This document shows positions 52,292 through 61,649 of a stretch of 64,000 nt of DNA, in pieces. A program made the translations under genes and the position numbers. Each line of letters opens with the position of its first letter. Positions within the stretch are counted from its first letter, which is position 1. Under the pieces are notes generated by a model. That model saw only the letters and a list, made by a program, of their open reading frames with translations. It was not told the DNA's origin and made no database searches. Location: contig JAVJSD010000062.1 in assembly GCA_040219575.1 (NCBI GenBank), forward strand, positions 8,522 to 72,521, read 5' to 3'. The DNA is from JAVJSD01 sp040219575. GTDB lineage: Bacteria; Planctomycetota; Planctomycetia; Pirellulales; Pirellulaceae.

Positions 52292-52504
52292 ATGAAGCGT
52301 TTCGACCACTATGCCCTGGAAGGACTACTCCGCCAGGGCCCCCACGAAGTGTGGGTTACGCTCGGCCGCTACAACTCGACCAATCAGGTCGAGGAGGTCG
52401 TCAAGCGGAGCGATGTGCTGCGCCGCAACGACATCGTCGCCACGCGCGTGCTCCCTTGTTACCGCTCGACCGAACATCCTTCCGCCGACGTCACCTCCGC
52501 CTGA
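52292..52504 (+). CDS. Small hypothetical protein
   Basis: 70 residues (MKRFDHYALEGLLRQGPHEV, then WVTLGRYNSTNQVEEVVKRS...). A plausible start with AAGGAC 9 bases upstream. No family recognised. It is divergent from the poly-His gene and shares its upstream region. Confidence 0.45.
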   Translation: MKRFDHYALEGLLRQGPHEVWVTLGRYNSTNQVEEVVKRSDVLRRNDIVATRVLPCYRSTEHPSADVTSA

Positions 52505-52582
52505 CGCGAAGCGACAAGCGGCGACGCATCCCCCCGGACGACGGACGTCGTACTTCCAAGGTCGCCCCCTGCGCGGCGGCAT

Positions 52583-55120
52583 CTACCGTCGCGGCGGCGA
52601 AGACGCCTCAAGTCCGCCGATCTGCACCCGATCGCCAAGGTGCCGCCGCACCGGCTCCGGCGCCAACGCCGCGCCGATCCAGCCATCCTCGATCACGAAC
52701 TGGCTGATCCACAGGTCCTGCAGCTTTTCGTTGGTCTGAATCTTCTCGGGCATCAGTTGCAGCTTCTGTTTCTTCGAGAGCACCTTGGTGAAGATCGAGC
52801 GGAGGGCGAAGCGTTCGCCTAGCGTCAGTCGAGGATGACCTTCCAGGGAGTCGAGGTACACGATCCCCTCGCGAGCCAGCGTCGCCTGCAGTCCGTCGAC
52901 TTCCGGCACGTACTCGCCCCGCACCCAGAAGTTGGTCCAGCGACCGCCCCCCTTGGCCGAGATCTCGGCGAAGCGCATGGTCAGCAGCACGCGACCGTCG
53001 ACGAACTCGATCTTCAGCGGATCGCGGCGGGCGAATTCAACCGTGATGCCTTGGGGCATGTCCTCGGGGATCTCGGCTTCGGGCCTGCCGATGGCGTCGG
53101 CCAACGCGCGAAAGTGCTCCTCGAGAGTCGCCCGACGACCGGCGAGGTTCAGTTTCGAGGCGCTGTTGTTGACCACCGACTGATGCAGTTGCAGGCTGAT
53201 CAGGCTGTTGCTCGGCGCCTGAGGCCGCGGCGTGTAGGCGGCCAGTTGGTCGTCGCCCGCCAGGCGATAGCGAACGATGAGCCGCTCGGCGGTGGTCTGC
53301 ATCTCGATCGGCGCCGGATCGAGATCGAGTCGCCGCAGCGGCAGCAGCACTTTCTGCTGGAAGTCGCGTTCGGCCGCGATCAGCTTCTGCTGCACGGCCT
53401 CGTCGAGACGCTGGCTGGCCTGGGCGGCCACCTTTTGCTCGACCTCCCACTTGGCGGGACCGGATTCGATCTCGGCCTGCTGCATGGCGATCGACCGAAC
53501 CAGCGCCCCCACCAGCGGGTAGCCGTCGTATTCGGTTTCCATTCCCGTCATGACCGTGTTGCTGTCGGCTTCGCCCTCGGCCTGCGAAGCGCTCATGCCG
53601 CTGTGGTCGATCGTCAGCGACTTGCGAACGCGAAAGCGGGCCAGCCCTTCATTGAAGATCCGCACCGGTCCCGACGCCGCCGCCGTTTCCGAGGCCACCA
53701 GGCCCCGCGCTTCGAGGCCCAGCCGCAATCGCGTGCGGTCGGGCAGCAGGCGGACGAACAGCCCGTCGGTGTGCGCCTCGCTGCGTCCGAACACGCGTGC
53801 TCCACGAATGCGGTCGTTGACGGGCTGCTGCATTCCCGGAGGCGGAGGCGGCAGCAGGCGGTTGATCAGCTCGCCCGACACGGCCACGCGGACGTTGGCG
53901 TTTCGCCAGTGGGCCTCCAACAACTCGCCCAGTTCGACGCGTCGCTCGTCGGGCGACCAGAGCAGCATTCGCGATTGCTGGGCGACGGCCGCCTCGTCCT
54001 GATCGTCGCCCCATTGCTCGTGACGCTCCAGCAGTTCGAGCAGATAGGGATAATCGACCGGTTGCGAGACCCACAGCCGGTGCTGCCAGCGCAGCGCCGC
54101 GAATTCCGCCGCCGCCAGGAAGCGCTGTTGCACGTCGGTCAGTTGCGGCGAGTCGAGCCGTGTGAGGACGACCGAAGCGACTTCCTGCCGCGACACCGGC
54201 GAATGGTCGTCGTGCGTCAGCCGCCAGGTTTCGTCGAGCAGCAGGAAGCTGCGCCAGGCCTGGGAGTCGTGCAGCGGCTGCAGCCGCTGTTCGACCGCGC
54301 TGAGCGCCTGACGCATGAGCTCGTCGTCGCGCCGCACATCGCGCATGGGGTCGCCCCGCAGCGCGATCTCGTAGACTTTCCGCCACAACTGGAGCCGCTT
54401 GACCAGGTCATAGACCGTGCGTCGCAGCAGCGTGCGCGTCTGGAGCGACGTCAGGCCGCGATCGACCGAGTCGGCGTCGCCGACGAGCTGTTGCATCGCG
54501 TCGAGGCGATCCTGGAACTCCGGCGCCGACAGCACGGTGATCCGGCCGACGGCGTCCAACTCGTCGCGCAGCGCCAGCGCCCAGTCGCGAGTCTCCGCAA
54601 CCTGAAACAACTCGTGCAGTCCGTTGGCCAGCACCGTCGAATAGGGCCAACAACCGGTGTTCGCGGGCAGCAGCAACTGCGGCTCCTTGGGCACCTCGGC
54701 GGTAGGTGGTTCGTCCGTCGGCGGGTCGACCTGCGAATGTGCGGAGGCCGCCGGCTGGGGAGGACGCGTGGGCGTATTCGGCTGGGGACCAGTGAGCAGC
54801 GGCGGCGACGGGCGGACCTCGGTCGTGGGCGACGCGGCCGACTCGAACCGTTCGGCGACGGGCGGCCGCATCTCGCGAATTCGCGGCGGCGGAAGCAACT
54901 CACTGAGCGACGGAGGCGCCAGCGGCTCGGCAGTGTTCCGTGGCTCGGCCGAGGCGACGTCTACGGAAACGGCGGGGCGGGGAGTCGGCCGCAGTTCCGG
55001 GAAACCGCGCCGCAAAGGCTCCAGCGATTGCCAGGCGCGGGGCGCGATAGCGCATAGCACCAGCAGGCAGCAAGCGCTGCATACGTACGGCCAAATTGAC
55101 GCTCGGGAAGACTTTGTCAT
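52583..55120 (-). CDS. Large exported hypothetical protein
   Basis: 845 residues. An N-terminal signal anchor (IWPYVCSACCLLVLCAIAPRAW) is followed by a Pro-rich linker (about 40-150) and a large alpha-helical/beta region with no motif I can name. The DUF-like C-terminal region (RLVIRYRLAGDDQLAAYTP, VEFARRDPLKIEFVDGRVLLTMRFAEI) resembles a barrel seen in other planctomycete envelope proteins. ATG 55120 starts MTKSSRAS; the ORF extension beyond it is out of character. Perhaps an envelope-assembly or lipid-handling protein. It lies alone, between small ORF 52292 and a REP pair. Confidence 0.75.
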   Translation of the reverse strand: MTKSSRASIWPYVCSACCLLVLCAIAPRAWQSLEPLRRGFPELRPTPRPAVSVDVASAEPRNTAEPLAPPSLSELLPPPRIREMRPPVAERFESAASPTTEVRPSPPLLTGPQPNTPTRPPQPAASAHSQVDPPTDEPPTAEVPKEPQLLLPANTGCWPYSTVLANGLHELFQVAETRDWALALRDELDAVGRITVLSAPEFQDRLDAMQQLVGDADSVDRGLTSLQTRTLLRRTVYDLVKRLQLWRKVYEIALRGDPMRDVRRDDELMRQALSAVEQRLQPLHDSQAWRSFLLLDETWRLTHDDHSPVSRQEVASVVLTRLDSPQLTDVQQRFLAAAEFAALRWQHRLWVSQPVDYPYLLELLERHEQWGDDQDEAAVAQQSRMLLWSPDERRVELGELLEAHWRNANVRVAVSGELINRLLPPPPPGMQQPVNDRIRGARVFGRSEAHTDGLFVRLLPDRTRLRLGLEARGLVASETAAASGPVRIFNEGLARFRVRKSLTIDHSGMSASQAEGEADSNTVMTGMETEYDGYPLVGALVRSIAMQQAEIESGPAKWEVEQKVAAQASQRLDEAVQQKLIAAERDFQQKVLLPLRRLDLDPAPIEMQTTAERLIVRYRLAGDDQLAAYTPRPQAPSNSLISLQLHQSVVNNSASKLNLAGRRATLEEHFRALADAIGRPEAEIPEDMPQGITVEFARRDPLKIEFVDGRVLLTMRFAEISAKGGGRWTNFWVRGEYVPEVDGLQATLAREGIVYLDSLEGHPRLTLGERFALRSIFTKVLSKKQKLQLMPEKIQTNEKLQDLWISQFVIEDGWIGAALAPEPVRRHLGDRVQIGGLEASSPPRR

Positions 55121-55335
55121 CGAGTTGCTGCTGGCGCCCTCTGTGTTCCGCGGCAGGACGACGCAGAACGCGCCGCCCTCCCCTATTCGGTATGATCGGA
55201 ACGACACGGCGCTGAAATCGAATCCGTTTGCCAGGGCGCGGACCGGTAAACTGCGCAATCGTGGTAACCCCACCGTTGGCTGCCGGCAGCACCGCCATTT
55301 GCCCCGCGGGTGCTGCGCTTCGGCCAGGAATTCGA

Positions 55336-55413
55336 GTAGCAGAAGTCGTGAGACTTCTCGAGGGAGTACCCCGCCTTCTTAATGCCGTCGGAAGTCTCAC
55401 GACTTCCGCTACC
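55336..55413. repeat. REP-like pair (GGAAGTC family)
   Basis: Left copy GTAGCAGAAGTCGTGAGACT (55336 on) and right copy GGAAGTCTCACGACTTCCGC (55390-55409) in inverted orientation, about 25 bases apart. It lies in the 355-base gap between the large exported protein and the DUF374 gene; the rest of the gap shows nothing else. Confidence 0.85.
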
Positions 55414-55475
55414 TTGTGGCAAGTTCCCAAGCGCTCACGAGCTTGGCTGCCCTAAGAGCGAGACGTCGCAGGGCA

Positions 55476-56351
55476 TTAGTGCTGCAAATGGTCAGCTCGG
55501 CGCCGATCCACGCGGCGGTGGCGTTGCGGGTGCTTGCTGGTCCGTGTTCGACAAGGCGGCGACGCGACGGACTGCGGAGGAATCGAGTCTGGCGGGACAT
55601 CGCAACGGACGTCTTCGCCTGCTGCCGTCTCTGTCGAACCAGTGCGGCGCGGAGGGCGTCGGATGACGCTGCGTTGGCCGTGGCGGCGGGTGCCCGACTC
55701 GGCCCAGTCCTCCGCCTCGGTGGTGATGCAATTGAGTACGCCTTCCACCTGCTGGCGATAATGCTCCAGACCGCTTCGGTCGAGGCGGCGGGGGATGGGC
55801 ATCCGCGGTCCCCAGACGATGCGGCAGCGTGAAAAGGGGCGGGGGACGGCGAAGCGATCCCAGGTAGTCAGCCGCCAGGGACGATCGAATCCGAAGCCCA
55901 TCGGAACCAGCGGCAGGCCGAGACGTGAGGCCAAAAATACCGGCCCCATCGCCAGCCGCCGCCGTGGTCCCTTGGGGCCGTCGGGCGTGATGGCGAGCGT
56001 CATGGTGCGGCTCAGCCGCTTCAATTCGCGCAGGGCCGCCGAGCCGCCATGCGTCGAGGAGCCGCGGACGGTCGCGTAGCCCAAATGATATCCCGCCTGC
56101 GCCAGCCAATTCGCGTCGCGGTGCTGGCTGGTCAACATGGCGATATTGCAGTGTCCCCACATCGAGAAGGGGACCATGATGTACTCGTGCCAGAAGGCCA
56201 GCACGACCGGGCCTTGAAACTCGGGGCGGGCGGGATCGGCCGACAGATCGTAATGGGCGATCTGCGTATGCAGCGTCGCCGACCAACGGCTGCCGAGCAC
56301 GGCGGTCGCCAGGCCGCCCAGTTTCGTCGTCAAAGAAGCATTCTGTTGCAT
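55476..56351 (-). CDS. DUF374 lysophospholipid acyltransferase-like protein
   Basis: 291 residues. The first 215 have the DUF374 core: AFWHEYIMVPF (His-x4-like acyltransferase motif), TVRGSSTHGGSAALREL, ITPDGPKGPRRRLAMGPVF. These proteins acylate lipid A-type or phospholipid acceptors at the inner membrane. A tail of about 75 Arg/Pro/Ser-rich residues follows the domain and looks non-native, possibly frame read-through. ATG 56351 is a good start (MQQNASLTTKLGGL). Confidence 0.82.
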   Translation of the reverse strand: MQQNASLTTKLGGLATAVLGSRWSATLHTQIAHYDLSADPARPEFQGPVVLAFWHEYIMVPFSMWGHCNIAMLTSQHRDANWLAQAGYHLGYATVRGSSTHGGSAALRELKRLSRTMTLAITPDGPKGPRRRLAMGPVFLASRLGLPLVPMGFGFDRPWRLTTWDRFAVPRPFSRCRIVWGPRMPIPRRLDRSGLEHYRQQVEGVLNCITTEAEDWAESGTRRHGQRSVIRRPPRRTGSTETAAGEDVRCDVPPDSIPPQSVASPPCRTRTSKHPQRHRRVDRRRADHLQH

Positions 56352-56573
56352 GGCATCCTTGCCAATCGACGCCCAGACTTGCTAATCGTCGCCCTGTTTC
56401 GAACCCGCCGACGACAGATTAAAGCAGAACCCGCCTCGGCGAGACAATCCCGTTCGCCTCGGTGGTGCGTGGGGACTCATCCAGCGCTGATTTCAAAGGG
56501 GCGTTTGCTAGCTGCAGGGTGACGGCGTCGGCTCGCTGGCATCGCCGCCAAGGAATGCTCCGCGGCGCGTTTC

Positions 56574-56704
56574 CTAGTGCTTTGTGACGGCTTGATCTTC
56601 GAGTAGCTGAACTCGTGAGAGTTCAGCAGTTCGTGACAATGTCTGAACTTCCAGAAGTCTCACGACTTCTGCTACCCCCATTCTTAGCTGTCACGCTGCA
56701 CTAG
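56574..56704. repeat. Composite MITE-like element with nested REP copies
   Basis: Outer inverted repeats CTAGTGCTTTGTGACGGCTT (56574 on) and TTAGCTGTCACGCTGCACTAG (56684-56704) enclose two REP-like hairpins (AACTCGTGAGAGTTC near 56610-56624 and AGAAGTCTCACGACTTCT at 56653-56670). The right end includes the stop codon of dapF. Confidence 0.75.
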
Positions 56705-57549
56705 CAGGTTTCGCTTTCATCCCATTGCCCGGTAAACACTTCCTCCGCCGGGCCGGTCATGTAGACGTGATTGTCCTGTTCGTTCCACTCCAACAGGAGA
56801 TCCCCGCCCAGCAGGTGGACGACGACTTGGCGATCGGTGCGGCCGCTCAAGACGCCCGCCACACAAACCGCGCTGGCGCCGGTTCCACAGGCCTGCGTCT
56901 CGCCGGAGCCACGCTCCCAGGTCCGCTGCCGCACCTCGCTGCGAGAGACCAGCTCCACGAACTCGACGTTCACCCGGGCGGGAAACTCGGGGGCGTGTTC
57001 GATCTGCGGTCCCACGCCGTGCACTAGTTGGTCGTCGGCCTGATCGACGAAGATCACGCAGTGCGGGTTGCCCATCGAAACGCAAGTGACGGCGAACCGG
57101 CGGCCGGCCGCCTCGAGATCGGCGTCGACCACGTTGCCCGCGGGAAACGTGGTGGGAATGTCGGGGCCGCTCAGAATCGGCTCGCCCATGTCGACGCGCA
57201 CGCGGTGAACCTTTCCTGCGGCCGTCTCGACCTGCAGCTTGAGCACGCCGGCGCCGGTTTCGATGTCGAGCGTCTCACGGCGGCAGATGTCGCGGTCGTA
57301 GACGAACTTCGCCACACAGCGGACGCCGTTGCCGCACATCTCCGCCTCGCTGCCATCGGCGTTGAACATCCGCATGCGGGCGTCGGCGCGCTCGGAAGGG
57401 CAGATCAGAATCAGTCCGTCGGCGCCCACTCCCTTGTGGCGGTCGGAAATGCGACGGGCCAGGTCGGCGGGATCCTTCGGCATCCGTTGTTGGAAACAGT
57501 CGACGTAGACGTAGTCGTTGCCCGCCCCGTGCATCTTGGTGAACTGCAT
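56701..57549 (-). CDS. dapF: Diaminopimelate epimerase
   Basis: 282 residues. The two catalytic cysteines are present: Cys72 in EMCGNGVRC and Cys221 in QACGTGAS. It converts LL- to meso-diaminopimelate, used in lysine and peptidoglycan synthesis, consistent with murE and the DapA-family gene in the window. ATG 57549 (MQFTKMHGAGNDYVYVD) is the normal start; the longer frame to 57624 is spurious. The TAG stop is the last codon within a repeat element. Confidence 0.96.
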   Translation of the reverse strand: MQFTKMHGAGNDYVYVDCFQQRMPKDPADLARRISDRHKGVGADGLILICPSERADARMRMFNADGSEAEMCGNGVRCVAKFVYDRDICRRETLDIETGAGVLKLQVETAAGKVHRVRVDMGEPILSGPDIPTTFPAGNVVDADLEAAGRRFAVTCVSMGNPHCVIFVDQADDQLVHGVGPQIEHAPEFPARVNVEFVELVSRSEVRQRTWERGSGETQACGTGASAVCVAGVLSGRTDRQVVVHLLGGDLLLEWNEQDNHVYMTGPAEEVFTGQWDESETC

Positions 57550-57605
57550 GATCTTGGCTCGCGCGGACCGCAAAATGAAAACGGCCATTCTACGCCAAAC
57601 AACGC

Positions 57606-57744
57606 GGGGGAAGGTGAAAGGCAAAAGTGAAAAGTGAAAAGGTAAAAGGTAAAAGTAGAGACCTCGCGCCTACTTCTAGGCCTGCCGTCCGGGCCTGCGT
57701 GGGCTTTGCACTTTTACCTTTTACCTTTTCACTTTTACCTTCCC
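57606..57744. repeat. Long AG-rich inverted repeat
   Basis: The left arm has GGGAAGGTGAAAG and repeated AAAAGTGAAAAGG-like units; the right arm (57710-57744) is the complement, ACTTTTACCTTTTACC... Inner spacing is about 53 bases. It would form a large stem in RNA and lies between dapF and the next gene on the minus strand. Confidence 0.8.
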
Positions 57745-57752
57745 GCAACCCC

Positions 57753-58088
57753 TCACCCGCTGAGGTCGAGCTGGCGTCCGCGGTCGCCGCTGGGATCTTT
57801 GCTGCGCGGCGTCTGCTCATCGTCGGCTTGTTCCGCCGCGGCTTCCTGCTCCGGCGACGGCTCCTCGCCGAGCTCCCACACGCGGCGGCCGTCGGCGTCG
57901 CGATCGGAGGTCTGCTGGTCTTCCTCCGTTTGGCCGATGCCGGCCGCCTGTTCGGCCTTCAGGTCGGCTTTGGTCTGCCGGGCCTGGGCGGCGGTGTCCT
58001 GGGCCGCCCGGTCGACGTCGCTGCCTTTGATTTGGGCCAGCGGCGTGCCGGCCGCGCTGCCGATGATGCCCAGTGGTCCCATGCTCAT
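57753..58088 (-). CDS. Small charged planctomycete protein
   Basis: 111 residues. A small hydrophobic N-terminus (MSMGPLGIIGSAAGTPLAQIKG) is followed by SDVDRAAQDTAAQARQTKADLKAEQAAG and an acidic, low-complexity middle; ends in RQLDLSG. I recall similar proteins in planctomycetes with the ADGRRxWE motif present here (DADGRRVWELG), function unknown. ATG 58088 has GGAG 7 bases upstream. Confidence 0.65.
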   Translation of the reverse strand: MSMGPLGIIGSAAGTPLAQIKGSDVDRAAQDTAAQARQTKADLKAEQAAGIGQTEEDQQTSDRDADGRRVWELGEEPSPEQEAAAEQADDEQTPRSKDPSGDRGRQLDLSG

Positions 58089-58258
58089 GACGCAACTCCA
58101 CGACGGAAGGTAAAGGCATCGGATGCACTCGATGCCGTCTTGCCGTTTATTCACACGCTGGCGCGATGGGCGGGAAGCCCGCGGCGCGCAGCGGTCGAAA
58201 GTGGATTTAACCCGTTACAAGTATACCCCGTTACAAGTATACGTCGCCCAGGAGGCGT

Positions 58259-61200
58259 TCAGCGGCGAAACGCGCCGCCGAGCGGGCCGCCCAGCGGACC
58301 CTCCGGCTGATTGGCCACACCGGGCGATATCGCGCGTTCCACCTCGGGGAAGAGTTGCTTGAGTCGGTCGTTGAGGCCGGGGAACGTCTTGCGCGACAAT
58401 TCGGGCGCGGCGAGCGTTCCCCCGGCGTGGATCAGCAGCAGTTCGCGGCTCATCAGGCCCAGGGCCGGCGTGATGATGGGAATCCGCACGCGGTCCTTTC
58501 CCACCAGCGTGTAGAAGTCGATGTCGATCTGCTTCTCGAGATTCATCCAGCCGGTGCCCTTGAGCGTGACGGCGTCGCCGGTGAAGTTGATGCGGTCGAA
58601 GTAGACGTGGTCTCCTTGGATGCGGAAATCGATGTCGCTGGAGTTGAAGGCGGTTTTGTCGGGCCGCTGCATGCGGAGCACCTTGAGCACGGCCAGCATG
58701 ACGGGCAGTTCGTAGATGTCGGCGCTCCGCAGGCGGACCATGCCGTTGCCGCGCCAGGTGTGCGTGCCCCGCGCGTTGCCGCGTAGCTCCACGGTGGCCG
58801 CGGCCTTGCCGGACAGCGAATCGCGTCGCGAGGTGAGTTCCTGCGAGAGCCGGGCGAGTTCACCGTCGGTAAGCGCGACTTGCAGCGCGAAAGGACTGTC
58901 GCCTTCCAGCGAAATCTCCGCATCGCCCTGAAACTCGCCGCCAAACACCCGCGCCTTGATCGGCTGCGCGAGTCCGCCGGCGGCCTGATTCGACCACGAT
59001 CCGAACAGCACCCGCGATTGGTCGATCCACAGCGGCCCTTGCAACTGCGTGAACTGCACCTGGTTGTAGATGACGGAGTCGACGGCCAGCGTCCCCCGGC
59101 ACTGAAAGCCCGCGGCGCTATGACTCCCCTGGAGCCGCACGCCGCCGTGAATGTGCTCCAGGCGCAGGCCCGAGTCGAGGCTGCCGTTCTCCATGTCGAT
59201 CGAAACGTCCCACTTCGCCGAGGGAGCACGCCCGGGGCGCCCGTCTCCCCACAACTCCACGTTGCCGAGCAAGTTCATCGGCCCCGCCAGCTGCAGGCGC
59301 CGGACGGCGCCGGCCAGCCCCTCGGGCAGGGAGGAAACGAGTTCATGGTCGAATTCGATGCGGTCGGCGGCGAGGCGCTCGATGGTGGTCCGCCACGAGC
59401 CGTCCGCTTCGATCGTGCTCGATCCCGAAAGGGAGACGGTCGTCGCGCCGTGCTGGCCCGAGAGGTTGGTGAGCTCCACCTTGCCGTCGCGGTAGTGCAT
59501 TGTTCCCGCCACGTTCTCCAGGCGATAGGGAAACCACACCGGCTCGACCGAAATGCCCCGCCCGCGCGTGGGCTCCTTCTTTTTCCACTTTTGACCGGTG
59601 ACGTCGAGCGCGAGACGGCGGCGGGCCGAGTCGTACTCCAGTTCGATGTTGAGGTGATCGACGGCGCCGCGGGGACGCAGGTCGTTCCAGACTTTCTGCG
59701 CCTCGTCGCCCAACGCGGCGTGCAATTCGTCCTCCAGCAGAATTTCGGTGCCGACGAAATGGAGTTTCAGCAAACCACCCACTTCGCCCGGCTCCCAGGA
59801 GCCATCGCAGAGGATGTAGCCCTTGTCGTTGTGGCCCTCCAGGTCGCGGAACTCCCAACTCTTGTTGCGGCACTTGAGTTGCCCGCGGACATGCTCGATC
59901 GGGTAGGGAAACTTGTCGTAGCGGATGGCGCAATCTCGCAGACCGATGTCGAGGTCGATATCGACTTCCTCCTGCCGCGGGTCGTCGCGCTGAAAACGGC
60001 CGGCGAAGGTGATCATGCCGCGCGGCCGCATCGACCGCACGACACGCTGCGTGGGCGGATCGAGCGACGCCATGAACTCCTCGTCGATCGGCACGGCGCC
60101 GTCGAGCACCACGGTGCCGCCTCCCGTGAAGTTGTCGCCGGGATTCTGGAACGTGGCGTCGAAGTGAATCGGACGTCCCGCCGCGGCGCCGGTGGCGTCG
60201 ACCATCAGCACGTTGTCGACCAGCATCAGTCGCCCCACGCACTGGTTGATGCGGTACGGAAATCGGTAGTACGCGAAGGAAGTTCCGCGGCATTCGATGG
60301 TGAATTTGGGCGTCCACTTCGCGCCGTCGAAAGTGAGCTGCAACTCCAGGTCGATCGGTCCCGAGGGATCGAACTGCCGCCAGGTGGCCCGCATGTCGCT
60401 GGGCAGAATCTCGGCCAGTCGCTCCTCCAGCGGCAATTGCCAGGCGCTGAGCGTCAGCGAGATGGGACTGCCGCTACGGAGTCCCTCCTGCCGCGCCGAC
60501 AGCCGCAACCGCCCCGCGCCGCAACGGGCCTGCATGTCGATCACTTCCAGACGCTCGTTGTCGGCGTAGACCTCCGCGACGATGTCGGTCAGCGGATACG
60601 GCAGACGGGGGTCGGCCAGGTGCGCCTTGGTCAGGCTTCCCTTGACGGCGAATTGCACCGGTTGACCATGGACGCTGTGCTGGGCGTCGAACTGCAGCTT
60701 GGCTTGCCCCTTCAGGCCGGCGAGCGCCTTCAGGTGCTGGCCGATTTCTCGCGGGATCTTTTCATACAGCTCGGTCGACAACTCCAACGCGGAGATCGAC
60801 CCGCCCAGCTTCCAGGTTCCCTCGGTTGTGTTGACAACGCCGTTGAGCCGCAACTTCTGAAAATGGTCTCCCGCCAGGGCGCCCTCCACCCGGAGCCTGG
60901 CGGGATCGTTGGGGTCGGGCGAGGCGAAGAGATTGATTTCGCGCAGGTTCAGCGACGTGGTTTGTCCGCTGGGCGCGTCGGCGATGCGGACCACCGCGTC
61001 GTCGATGGTCACCGTCGGCGCGGGGCCGTCGCAATTCGGAAGCGGCAACAGGCGGGCAGTGTTCCACGTGCCGTCGATCTGCCGCGCCGCCCGCAGTCGC
61101 AGGCGGTGAATCGCCAGATGCTCGGCCGCGGGAGGACCGCTGAGTAGGTCCTGCAATTGAACCTTGGCGTACACGAAAATCTGGTCGATGTGCACCAGTT

Positions 61201-61501
61201 CGGTCTGGGGCGCGTCGGCGCTGGGGTCGAGGATCTTCAAGTCGCGCAGTTCGATGCCTTGCCCTTCCGCCAGCCGGGCATAGCCCAACGAGACGGTCAG
61301 CCCCATGGGAGCATAGTGCTGTTGGAACTGCGCTTCGCAGAACGCCCGGATTTCTTCGTCGGCCCGATGCCGCGCATAGAAATACGCCGCCGCCGCCAGC
61401 GCCGCCAACAGCGCCGCCGTCACCATCACGGTGCGGACCAGGCGGTTGAGCCGCGTCGAAAACGAAGGGCGAACGACGGGTGGTGATTGATCGGAGTTCA
61501 C
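58259..61501 (-). CDS. Large AsmA-like/translocase-type envelope protein
   Basis: 1080 residues from GTG 61501 (alternative TTG at 61588). A single N-terminal helix (TVMVTAALLAALAAAAYFYARH) anchors a long repetitive beta-rich chain (RLRVEGALAGDHFQKLRLNG, TGGGTVVLDG, AVTLKGTGWMNLEKQIDIDF) ending in a short Gly/Pro tail. The region around RPRGMITFAGRFQRDD and ELRGNARGTHTWRGNGMVRL is typical of AsmA/YhdP/TamB-like proteins, which form bridges for lipid transport across the periplasm. Start choice is the weakest part of the annotation. Confidence 0.8.
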   Translation of the reverse strand: MNSDQSPPVVRPSFSTRLNRLVRTVMVTAALLAALAAAAYFYARHRADEEIRAFCEAQFQQHYAPMGLTVSLGYARLAEGQGIELRDLKILDPSADAPQTELVHIDQIFVYAKVQLQDLLSGPPAAEHLAIHRLRLRAARQIDGTWNTARLLPLPNCDGPAPTVTIDDAVVRIADAPSGQTTSLNLREINLFASPDPNDPARLRVEGALAGDHFQKLRLNGVVNTTEGTWKLGGSISALELSTELYEKIPREIGQHLKALAGLKGQAKLQFDAQHSVHGQPVQFAVKGSLTKAHLADPRLPYPLTDIVAEVYADNERLEVIDMQARCGAGRLRLSARQEGLRSGSPISLTLSAWQLPLEERLAEILPSDMRATWRQFDPSGPIDLELQLTFDGAKWTPKFTIECRGTSFAYYRFPYRINQCVGRLMLVDNVLMVDATGAAAGRPIHFDATFQNPGDNFTGGGTVVLDGAVPIDEEFMASLDPPTQRVVRSMRPRGMITFAGRFQRDDPRQEEVDIDLDIGLRDCAIRYDKFPYPIEHVRGQLKCRNKSWEFRDLEGHNDKGYILCDGSWEPGEVGGLLKLHFVGTEILLEDELHAALGDEAQKVWNDLRPRGAVDHLNIELEYDSARRRLALDVTGQKWKKKEPTRGRGISVEPVWFPYRLENVAGTMHYRDGKVELTNLSGQHGATTVSLSGSSTIEADGSWRTTIERLAADRIEFDHELVSSLPEGLAGAVRRLQLAGPMNLLGNVELWGDGRPGRAPSAKWDVSIDMENGSLDSGLRLEHIHGGVRLQGSHSAAGFQCRGTLAVDSVIYNQVQFTQLQGPLWIDQSRVLFGSWSNQAAGGLAQPIKARVFGGEFQGDAEISLEGDSPFALQVALTDGELARLSQELTSRRDSLSGKAAATVELRGNARGTHTWRGNGMVRLRSADIYELPVMLAVLKVLRMQRPDKTAFNSSDIDFRIQGDHVYFDRINFTGDAVTLKGTGWMNLEKQIDIDFYTLVGKDRVRIPIITPALGLMSRELLLIHAGGTLAAPELSRKTFPGLNDRLKQLFPEVERAISPGVANQPEGPLGGPLGGAFRR

Positions 61502-61649
61502 GAGGCGCCCGATCGCGTGACATCGAGGAAGCGGAGCGGCGAGACAAAAAACCGCGCGATCGTAGCGAGCGCGGTCGATCGACGTCAAGATGAATCAGCC
61601 GCCGCATCACGGCCAGAACGCCCAGCTACCCTGCTTTCGCGCGATCCTC

